A stretch of DNA of 29,645 bases from Lenisia limosa. Its lineage: Eukaryota > Breviatea. The notes under the pieces were generated by a model. The model did no database searches, was not told the DNA's origin, and saw only the letters and a list, made by a program, of their open reading frames with translations. The DNA is taken from NCBI GenBank assembly GCA_001655205.1, contig LPNZ01010644.1, forward strand, positions 1 to 29,645. Reading direction: 5' to 3'. Positions 20,394 through 29,645 of this stretch are shown in pieces. How positions within the stretch are numbered: position 1 is the first letter of the stretch; the number at the start of each line of letters is the position of its first letter. A program made the translations under genes and the position numbers.

Positions 20394-23300
20394 TCAATGG
20401 AGTGTGCTTAAAAATAACCTCCTCCAACTGAACTGAAAGCCTCGGGCAAGGATTCCAAATGAAGGGTTCATCTTGCGAGCTTCAACTTTAGTACTTCCGA
20501 GTACGAGAGTGATGAGCCGAAGACAGGAGTCGAAGATGTTGAACGTGAGGTAGTGCGTGTTCATACGTTCTGCCAAGATGAGATGAAGCCATTTCATTAA
20601 TATCAGTTTCAATATCAAGCTAGCAGCAATACCCGCCCACGCCCAAGAGTGTAGAGGTTCCATAAGGCCCCAAGGCCGAAGTACAGGGTGTCAATGTCGT
20701 TTGACTGGGGAAGGCGGTGAATAGAATTGAGAAATACTGCTTTAAGAACACGTTGTGTGTGTGTGGGGGGGGGGGGGGGNNNNNNNNNNNNNNNNNNNNN
20801 NNNNNNNNNNNNNNNNNNNNNNNNNNNNNNNNNNNNNNNNNNNNNNNNNNNNNNNNNNNNNNNNNNNNNNNNNNAGGTAACTGATCGCTCAATCATAATT
20901 CAGCATTATCTTATGTAAATTACTTTTCTCATTTGCTACATTGACCAACCGTAGATAAAATTGGGGCAATGATGGCGATGAAATTAGTTCCAAGAAGACT
21001 GTTCTTGAAGGTGGCTTAACAAATTAGGAGATAACACAGCTAAGACAAGACAAATTGCCTATTGTTGAATACCATCATCGGCAAGGTTCCAAATAAAGTC
21101 TGCAACCGCAGGGAAGAGTTGTGAAGGACAGTTCTCAAGCTGTGAGATTGCAATGCTATGTGCTCCAGCTTTTACAGCCCTTTGAACACCCTCCGGATCT
21201 TCTGGGATTAAAAGGCAAAACAACAGTATTTTTAGCACTACAACGCTTACATTTTGTGACTAAATTCCTCAGAAGTTTGTACGCTTTGAGATGACATTGC
21301 ACCTAAAGAACCAGCCAGGTTACTCAACAGAGAAAAAGGCAGTTACTTACATTGTTGTCAATAATTGGATGTTTAAGGATAGGAACAATCTAAATAGTCA
21401 AAAAGTAAAAGTTACACACCTTTTCAATGTAGTCCTTTTGTACCAGTTTTCTGAGGCCAAGGTAGCCTAAAAGATGAGGACAAACTCTGTTGGAGCCGAA
21501 GTTTTTTCCAGGGAAATACTGCTGGTAGATATTCATAGCAGTTGATAAAAAATAAAACGCAAACTATTCTCCATTTTTCGCTGGTGTGTTTTTTTTATCT
21601 TAAATCAAAATCACAACGAAAGCTCAGCATTAAGCGTAAAACACACACTTGAGATCCCCTCAGTGGCTTCATCTATGATCTTCTTGTTGACTTCTTGCGT
21701 TTTCAAGTACTCCTGTTTTTGTACCTCAGGCATTCCTTGCAGGGTTATAGACAAAAAAAAAAGCACATATCCACGTTGTTATTCACAAATATCTTGTGAA
21801 TACAGTACCCTTGATTCTAGATAGATACAGTACCAGATAGTAGCTTGATTCTAGTTTTTTTTTTTTTCATATAGAATATCCACAGTATGAAAAAAGGAGT
21901 GACAATGATGTGCCTCCCCCCTCTAGCTCCCATTAAAATTATTCATACCTGTTGTCTGGTCACCTTCAGGGCTATTTTGAGGGTTTTTGGATTCGATGAT
22001 TTCGTTGAGAAAAGGCTACAAAGTTACAACAGAGAAGAAGGGAGGAAAAACAAAATGAGGTAACCATTTGTCAGTACAGTTTAGCAAAGTTTGAGAAAAG
22101 TTTGGAAACAAAAAAAAAAGTGATTCATTTTTGAGCAATACTGGACCGGGAATTGTTGACCAACTTTGACGTAATCAGTTACGCGTTTTTTACAGAAGGG
22201 ACATGGTTTCTTTTGGTTCTTTCTGGCACTAAACGATGATGTTCAAAGATTCAGGTTTTTCAGTTTTCCTGAACTCATCTTTTAGGCACCTCAAAAGTTC
22301 ATCTTCAACCAGTACCAACTCACCAAGCTGTGCACAAACCGTGAGCACAGGGCAGCAAAATGGCGGGGTGCTCCTATGGTAATAAAATCATGACAGAAAT
22401 CCAAAAACAAGAGAGCCACACACCTCATCCATTCTTTCAAGACTGTAATTGATAGCACAGATCGTGCACTCGCCAAGAGTGTAGAGTTCTACAGCATCAG
22501 AGGATTCAAACGCATTACATTAGTCTTCTCACTTTGTTCATCCTCGACTTGAATTCTGCCGCTGGGGTGGGACGGTTCATTGTAAATCTACACCATCATT
22601 TCAGGGAATAATCACTTTTCTTCACACAGCATTAATAAACCCCCACACCTTTGGTTCAGCAAAACTGGGACCATTTTTTCTGGGGATTTTTGGAAATGAA
22701 GTGTCACTCATGGCTGGTTGTAAGGGCTTAGAGGAAACTGTTTGCCTGAAGGGTGGCACGGGAAGCAACTTCGGAGGAATTATGCTGGGTGCGTACCGGG
22801 ATCGTTTTTTTGACCAAATGATTGCAGGCATTTTTGCATTTGTATTTATCACTGGTTTATACCTCATTCATAGGTGCAATTTGTTTTGTGAGTGTATTTG
22901 TCGTTTTCGCGTATTTGTTTGTTTTTGTTTCAAGCAAGTTTCAACAATATTTTTATATTTATGCAATGCAGAAATGCACCATGCTCCTGAGCACAACTGT
23001 CCCTGACTCTGATAGTTCTGTAGCCTCACTCCAGGACTTTTGATGAAAGACCAAAACGTTAATATTATTGTATACAGTGGCCTGAAATCCTGACAGCACC
23101 ATGTAAATCATCAACTGAAATAAAAAAAAAGAACTAACAAAAGAATACATAGGAAAACCTAAAACAGAAAGACAACTTAACCCAAAATAGACCAATACCA
23201 TGGAAGTGGAGTCACCCAAAGCGAAGGGAACGCCCCCCTCCATCAGCTTCTATGAAGTAAACAAATACCAAGGCCGAAAATAATACCTGATATGCCCGAA

Positions 23301-26300
23301 CAATCATCTTGTCTGTGCTGCTGCCATTCAAACCTTGATTACCTTCATTTGTCTCTGCAAAACTCGGACGCACTCGGATTTGCTTTCGGGCTAAATGGTC
23401 ATGGCAAAGACTTGGCTTATTATGATGAATATCAACACTCAGCTACCATAAAGAGACCTCAGTGAGGTTTATTCCATTCCTTTGAAGAAGCAAAAGCCCC
23501 CCCCCCCTCTATCCTGATAGATTCACCAATACTTGAGACCAACTTTTCATTGCAGAGCGCACTGGCTGGTGGGAGACTGACACGTGGGAGCGAACTGAAC
23601 TGTTACTGAAAACACGATTTCTAGCTGGAGTACCTGGATATCAGAGATAACCAAGAGAGAAAAGGAACCATAAAAATAATCCTGTATTTTTGCGAGGATT
23701 GTCTTAGGTATGATATGATTTTGTTTCTGATATTTTGCATATTCTCCAAACCTGGGGTGACGGGGGACTTCTGTTTTGGGGACAGAGGAGCCTGATACTC
23801 TGGGGTAGCTTGTAGTGCTACACAGTCTGGGTGGTCTAATCAAATTACCAGGGCAATGAGTGAGCTAAGTCCAATGATAACAGGATGATAAGAGTGATGA
23901 GAGATCAAATGAAATGATATGGACAGTACCTGATGGGTTCCGTTGTAAGTAGTCAATGAAGAGCGATTCTTTTCTATTGGCTCGGAGATGCTTGACAATA
24001 GTTTTCACCTATTGATCAAAGAAGTGTTTTGCTGCAAACCTCATTACTTGAAACAAAGTGACTAAATGTGGCATCCAAACTGTCCCATTTTTCAGCAACC
24101 ACAAGAGAAGCCGGGAAGTTACCAATTTGGTAGTAAATGGATAATAGTTGTTGGTACTGCATTGTATCTTCCATCATGCTTCCGGCAATGGTCCTATTAG
24201 AATGAAATAAAGAATCCTCATGCTGTATGTTTGATATTCTCCACAAACATACTCAGTAAGCATTTGTGCAGAGATCTTTTTGTTTGTCTTCAGGGATCGT
24301 TTGACAATATAAAGTGCCATATTGCGCACTGTCTCAGCCCTTTGGGGTAACAGTTTCAAAACCCAATTTTGTTTTAACCTTAGACTTACTTGAAACAAGC
24401 AGAAAGCCTCTTATTAATGCAGTTGAAATACTGTTCGAACTTAGCGTCGACAGAGAGTTCCAAAAGAGTGATGCTTTGGGACGATACCGCGTTTAAGGAG
24501 TCCATGAGGTTGACATAGCAAGTCGAAACTGTTGTGGGTGTTGAAGGTAGATCTAAAGTGTCAATGTAAAAACAAAAGTTTTAACGCACATTTTTTGAGA
24601 AGGTTAAGGATGAAGTGAAGAAATACGACTTTGGTCATGATCCTGCTGAAATGCAGAATTTGAACGTTTTTGATTGACTTGCTGCTGCCACACTGCATGA
24701 GCACCCTAATGTTCACAGAAGGCACTACACCCATTAGGAAATCGGAGCTGGTACAATTGAATAAATAATAATAAATGGATGACCACATATCATATTAGAC
24801 TGATTTGAGAAGTCTAATCAGCGGCTTACACAGTATTTCTTCACTTTTTTTTTTAAAAAAATGACATTATTCTTACATGTTGAGATAACTTCAACGTCTG
24901 TTGAGTCTAAAATGTTCAGAATTGTTCTTGCAAAGAAGACTGAGCAAAGAAGTTGTAATAATATGGTATATAAACGATAATAAATACCATAACCTGATCT
25001 ATCATACCAAATCTGTCTCTTTCAAAGAAGTCATAGAAGTCTTCAATTTCTTCATGATCCGGTACAAAGCAAACAAGATCAAAGATCAAAGTTGAGAGTC
25101 CTGCTATCTGGCTGAGGCCACTATTGGCTTGGACAAGGCATTGCTGATCACTTTCCGGAAGAGTGATGCGGTCACAGAAGATCGGCCACACCTTCTGCCA
25201 TCCATCTTCATCGTTAGATGATGACAAAAAGGACAATAGCATGAAAATTGTAAGTTGAGAAAACAAAACCCTGACATACAAATGTGATGCTTGATGTATC
25301 GGAATTCAAGAGATTTTTTGACTGCCAAATGCTCGTCAATGGTGTCCTATTGATATAAGGATCATATGGCAATGGTACCAGCCGTGTTTGTGCCTGTGTG
25401 TGTGTGTGTGTTACTTTCTAACAATGAAGAACCGCCAAGCTTACGATTTGCATTATGCTCTCTACCCAGTCCTGGACAACAGTGAAGCAGAGAGACGATT
25501 GGTACAAAAGTGAAGTGAGAACGTTCGGTCCCAAAAGGTGATCAATGACGTCTTGGCTCAGAGAGTCCCCAGAAGCTAAAACGATAAATAAACTTGATGC
25601 TTTTTATGGTTACCGAGGAAAGAGAGACCGAATGCAATCAGAGTGGAAAGCAATGATGGGAAACGATCTTCACAAGGCTCTTCATTGGGACTATCCTGAT
25701 TGACTTGCTCAAGAGAAAGGTTCAAGATAGCATCGGAAGCTATGAGCGAACTGGACTGTTGATAACTTCCGAACGAAAGCCTACAGCAGGTGCTAATCAA
25801 TGATAAGAAAGAGCTACTTTCAAAAAAGCTTACCCGATTATCGGCGCACTGAAGAGGAGATCAACAGACAATGAGTCGGGTGATAAGGTGTTGTGTGGAA
25901 TCTGCACGATTATTGCCCATATGAGACGGCATAAATCCCAATCCAATTGAAGTATTTCAAGTTAATAACCAACACCTGAGAAATTCGCATCCGAAACAAC
26001 CCATAGTCCTTCGATATTCCCCATCCTACGTGTTGCTGCGTTTTGGTTGTAATAGGTGGAGATATCTTGACAGAACCTTCGAGGGGCTAAAAAATGACGA
26101 TTATATGATTGTTTTGTACTTTGTTCATTTCTTAGTTTGGACACAGAACTGAACTGCAAAAGAGAAATGGACTTTCAACTGACTCTCAAACCTGAAGAAA
26201 AGGGAAGGAAAAGGGGACTAAAAGTGATCTAACTGATCTTGAGGCTTCATTCTTTGTCTTCTAAACAAGGGTTAACCTTGTATCATTGGGTGATATGTTA

Positions 26301-28475
26301 ATACAATCCAAGAACCTTAACTCCCACTAGAGTAACGCTGCCGTTTTGTAAGTTGTTCATAGGGCGGTTGGCACTAAGAACTGGAGAATCTGTGTCCAAT
26401 GTGTCAATCCACGCTCCAAGAGAGAACACCCAACAGTTTTGTGTCACATAGTCGTCTGGACATTAAAATTAAGAAGAAAAGAAGGAAATACAAAAGATGT
26501 CTCCTCACCTGAAGCAACGGAGAGAAGAACAAAGTTCCTATTTGGTACTTTGATTTCGGCAGTTGTATCGTGGTCAAAGAGATCCGCTGCAGAGTATTAG
26601 CGAAATGGTTGAAATGGCCTCGAGTGAAAGAGAGAGCACAGAATTGCCTATGATGAGAAGGGCCCACCAGTGTAGTCACATAGGGTTGTGAGTGAGCAAT
26701 GTATCCAAGACGAGGCGAAAGACCTAATATGTTGGATAAAAAGAGGGAAACGCCCCAATCAATCTGGTAAACTATTTGAGAAACTCTGACATTTAAAAAC
26801 CTCAACCTAAAACAAGGTGAAAACTCACTGAGTTCGATCAACAAGAAGAGAAATGGCCCGATCTCCTAAAAAATAAATGCTTAGCAATAAGATTTGATTG
26901 CCCTAAAGTTGAAAATCTCACCATTAGTGATGTGAGTTGTTAAAAGAATCAACACAAGATGACTTGTATTTGTGTCTTCCTAAACAAAATAAAGGGGTTT
27001 CGCCATTAGCAAGTATTCAAATACTTTGATTTGACTCCCACAAACATCAATTACAAACAGCATGACATATGACCTTCCCTCATCTTCAGATAAATTGCAG
27101 TGTGTCAGAGCAACGGGTGTTCCTTTTGATTCTTAAACAGGTAAACTTGGTAACATAAAACACTTTTTTTTGCACAGCAGAACCCGTCTACCACAATCAT
27201 AGAGCGCCGTATGTGAGGTTAATGAAGCCAATGAAATGCAAATGACAACACCAGTGTTGGTGCAAAGAGAAAGCACCGATGTGTGGGGGTCAATGTCGAA
27301 GAAAGTCATCTGTAACATGAGTAAGAAATACTGCACCAAAGCCATACTATCATATCGCTGTCTGGTGGGAGTACTTCTTCGAAAGTAATCTACATTATGA
27401 AAATACATCCAACAGCAAGAACATAAAAACAACTAAGATACTTCGGCTTCCCCCAAAACAGATAAATATTGAAATTTATGTGAATTGGGGACAATAGGAA
27501 GCCCCTAATAACACACCTGTAGAACCGCATCCCCAAGGTCCTTGATCTGTGTTTCAGTCTCAACCTGCAGTAACTCATGGAGATCCACCACCAGCAGTGA
27601 GCAATCGAGGAAGCCTAAGAAAATCGGGTGCATAAACTCAGCTATTCGGCTGTTGACATTCGGGTACAGACTCTGGACAATAAGCACCATCCTGATACCC
27701 AGTACCACTACCATTTGAGATGGGTCAACAGAGTGCACGAGCTTTGAATGGAGTTTTATTGATGAAATCAGTCCACGGAATAGGTCTACCACACGCAAGA
27801 TTTGGTCACCTATTGTTATAAGTAATCAGAGCAGGATGACCCAAGTATGTTAAGGAATTGAATGTTTGATACAGCACTAATACAACCCCTACCGTTAGAG
27901 TTTGTACAGGAAACCAGTATGCTATTCCCATAATGCGTAAAATAGACCGCAGCAATAACCTATCTTGTAAATTGCGTTGGAAGCAAGGGAAACCAAAGTA
28001 TTCAAACATAGCAAGACAATAGGTGAATAACGCGCAGATATGGTAATGCAATCAAGAAAAAAAGTTTTAACAGGTGGACCTCACTTACAGTATTCTTGTC
28101 TAATGTGAATTCGTTCACAACGGCAACCTAATCGGAAGTTTATAAATAACGGGGAAGGCTGTTAGCTTTACCTTTTCCTTTCTCCACTTGAGAACTTGAA
28201 GCGTATTTTCAAAGAAACGAACAGAATAATCCCCTTAATAATTTTAGACAGAGCAAGATACTTTCTAGCCACAAACCTTGACAATCTGTTACAAAAGAAG
28301 CATGTTCTGTTACAACCGTGTCTTCGACAATGAAGGGAGGGACAAGACTATTTACCATGCCTATCGGCTCTGAACCCCCGGCTAGGTTGCTGGATCCTTT
28401 GATAACAGCCTCCATTTTTCTGAGGGATTGTTGGGGAAGATGCTTCGTTTGTGCGATCAAGTCAACGGGTGGCAT
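20394..28475 (-). CDS. Very large helical-repeat protein with a RING finger (putative E3 ubiquitin ligase)
   Basis: The gene starts at 28475 (MPPVDLIAQTKHL) and stops at 20394-20396, with more than 35 short exons. Secure early exons are 28475-28277, 28233-28172 and 28127-28089; borders between 28089 and 27803 are unresolved. The N-terminal two thirds (28475 to about 23000) is leucine-rich and helical, HEAT-like in pattern (SLYPNVNSRIAEFMHPIF, FPSLLSTLIAFGLSFL, MTKVVFLHFILNLLKK, MQYQQLLSIYYQIG). A Pro-rich linker lies near 22790-22650. The RING is at 22488-22424, 22373-22324 and 22228-22147: CTIC, then LPCAHGLCTAC, then PCPFCKK, fitting C-x2-C, C-x-H-x2-C-x2-C, C-x2-C. The C-terminal part is armadillo-like (IVPILKHPIIDNN, HLKAYKLLRNLVTK, PAVADFIWNLADD, YFGLGALWNLYTLGR). 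RINGs of this type recruit E2 enzymes. It could be two adjacent genes, but phases connect across 23040-22650. I do not recognise the family. Confidence 0.72.
20780..20874. other. Assembly gap (N) in the armadillo-like part of the RING gene
   Basis: It is preceded by a gt repeat and a G-run (20763-20779). Confidence 0.99.
22147..22488 (-). other. RING-HC finger domain, encoded over three exons
   Basis: All eight zinc ligands are present across the splice junctions at 22424/22373 and 22324/22228, in phase both times. The third cysteine pair is completed by a codon split across an intron (tg|t). This domain is the firmest functional clue for the large gene and supports the joined exon model. 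Confidence 0.85.
25394..25411. repeat. (GT)n microsatellite in a RING-gene intron
   Basis: A run of about nine gt units lies between two coding exons of the large minus-strand gene. A second short gt run (20755-20762) runs into a poly-G tract at the edge of a gap. Confidence 0.8.
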
Positions 28476-28798
28476 GAGGGCGACTACATCAAAAGAAGCA
28501 ACAAAGGTTCCGCCTTCCTTTCTTTATGTGTATTTGAGTTATTGATTGAGATATTTGTTTATTGGGGATTATATGGCTTTGGAAAAAAGGCGCCCTCTCG
28601 CAATTTCTCTGTACCCCCGGACGGTCTGTTTTTGATCTGAATGATCTGAATGAATATGTGTTTGATCTGAATGATCTATTTTAAATGAGTGAAAAGCGGT
28701 GTTTGCAGATGGTTTGCGATGTTCACGTGTTCATTTGTGTTTGGTTTCATGTTCTATGTATATTAAATCAGTCTTTAATATTGCACGATACCAAGTAT
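28476..28798. promoter_or_regulatory. Upstream region of the RING gene
   Basis: This should hold the promoter of the minus-strand gene starting at 28475. The only structure seen is a 17-bp direct repeat (tttgatctgaatgatct) at 28632-28648 and 28661-28677, which may be a simple duplication or a paired binding site. No gene is evident. Confidence 0.35.
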
Positions 28799-29131
28799 GG
28801 TCACCCCAAAATATGTTCACCACCACTCTGGTGGTTGATAAAAGTGGCGGNNNNNNNNNNNNNNNNNNNNNNNNNNNNNNNNNNNNNNNNNNNNNNNNNN
28901 NNNNNNNNNNNNNNNNNNNNNNNNNNNNNNNNNNNNNNNNNNNNNNNNNNNNNNNNNNNNNNNNNNNNNNNNNNNNNNNNNNNNNNNNNNNNNNNNNNNN
29001 NNNNNNNNNNNNNNNNNNNNNNNNNNNNNNNNNNNNNNNCCAGGAGGGTTTCGAAAAACAGTGGCGGTGTACGGTTTTCGTGTTTTCTATAGTGGCGGTG
29101 TACGGTGGTGAACACATTTTGGGGAGTGACC
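28799..29131. mobile_element. Inverted-repeat DNA element, interrupted by a gap
   Basis: The left end ggtcaccccaaaatatgttc (28799 on) and the right end, 29104-29131 read in reverse complement (ggtcactccccaaaatgtgt), match over about 28 bp with a few changes. Inside, the unit agtggcggtgtacgg occurs at about 29061 and 29090 and begins again just left of the gap (28843). The open frames seen here are interrupted by N and are not believable as genes. It is most like a non-autonomous TIR transposon with internal short repeats. Confidence 0.6.
28851..29039. other. Assembly gap (N) inside the inverted-repeat element
   Basis: The short unit agtggcgg occurs on both sides, so collapsed tandem repeats are a likely cause. 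Confidence 0.99.
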
Positions 29132-29645
29132 CCCCCTTGGATTGCACGTTGTACTTTGTACCAATATTACACTTGTTCAGAATTAACTTGTTTTTACACC
29201 TTAAAGTTTGGCAAATAAAACTGAATTTTAAACCAAATTATCAAGGCATCTACAGTACCCCCCTCGGCAAACGCAAGAGCAGCAAGAGACAGAAAAGAAA
29301 GTACATTAATTAGATTAGTAGAAAGAACAATACACCATTTCACTCCTCCCTGACCATANNNNNNNNNNNNNNNNNNNNNNNNNNNNNNNNNNNNNNNNNN
29401 NNNNNNNNNNNNNNNNNNNNNNNNNNNNNNNNNNNNNNNNNNNNNNNNNNNNNNNNNNNNNNNNNNNNNNNNNNNNNNNNNNNNNNNNNNNNNNNNNNNN
29501 NNNNNATCGCGGACAAGGGCCTGGATCGGCTCACCGCTACAAAGTCAGACGTTTTGGTTTATAAGTAGTTGGATTTTAATGAGTCAAGGTTTTCAACACC
29601 TTCCTGATTATTTCAACCTCTATAGTCTGCCAATATAACAGGTTA
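29132..29645. other. Right-edge region without a clear gene
   Basis: The stretch holds a gap at 29359-29505. A basic, splice-bounded segment at about 29248-29300 on the plus strand could be an exon (acceptor tatcaag, donor gtacat), but it is short and matches no family I know. Nothing else is supported. Confidence 0.4.
29359..29505. other. Assembly gap (N) at the right edge
   Basis: There is no recognised feature on either side. Confidence 0.99.

Noticed and set aside
28699-29313. The longest open frame in the window (204 codons, plus).
   Set aside because: Most of it is a gap inside an inverted-repeat element; the known part has no coding pattern.

Overview
This is a window of nuclear DNA from an intron-dense eukaryote. 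Every recognisable gene is cut into many short exons (about 30-220 nt) by GT-AG introns that are often only 43-60 nt long. There is no bacterial-style operon structure, and I saw no tRNA, rRNA or CRISPR. Eleven N-filled assembly gaps break the sequence. The gene set (PEX19, a WDR91-like endosomal protein, a RasGAP, a RING-finger protein, signal-peptide proteins) and the small introns suggest a unicellular eukaryote (protist) with a compact genome. I cannot place it more exactly from sequence alone. All exon models were built by hand from splice sites, reading phase and family alignment.

Layout, left to right. (1) 168-4420, minus: WDR91-like protein with LisH/CTLH-type N terminus, coiled coil and WD40 repeats. 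(2) 4421-4629: short divergent promoter region. (3) 4630-6502, plus: PEX19, the peroxisomal membrane-protein chaperone; its sixth intron carries a hairpin MITE-like insert. (4) 6499-9405 or beyond, minus: a cupin protein resembling class I mannose-6-phosphate isomerase. Its stop codon overlaps the PEX19 stop codon if the longer PEX19 ending is right, and it holds one apparent frameshift. (5) about 9854-17738, minus: a long gene for a predicted membrane-anchored C2-C2-RasGAP-PH-like protein. (6) 17782-19401, plus: a signal-peptide protein of unknown family whose start codon lies 43 bp from that of the RasGAP gene. (7) 19402-20393: AT-rich spacer with another MITE-like inverted repeat. (8) 20394-28475, minus: a very large helical-repeat protein with a canonical RING finger, or possibly two genes. 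(9) 28476-29645: mostly non-coding, holding a gap-interrupted inverted-repeat element.

The genes are ordinary neighbours and do not form one pathway, although WDR91, RasGAP and RING proteins all act in membrane traffic or signalling in other eukaryotes. The most unusual candidates are the apparently signal-peptide-bearing, transmembrane RasGAP (5) and the helical-repeat/RING protein (8). Three introns carry short tandem duplications that copy a splice site, which may reflect how introns arise or shift in this genome.
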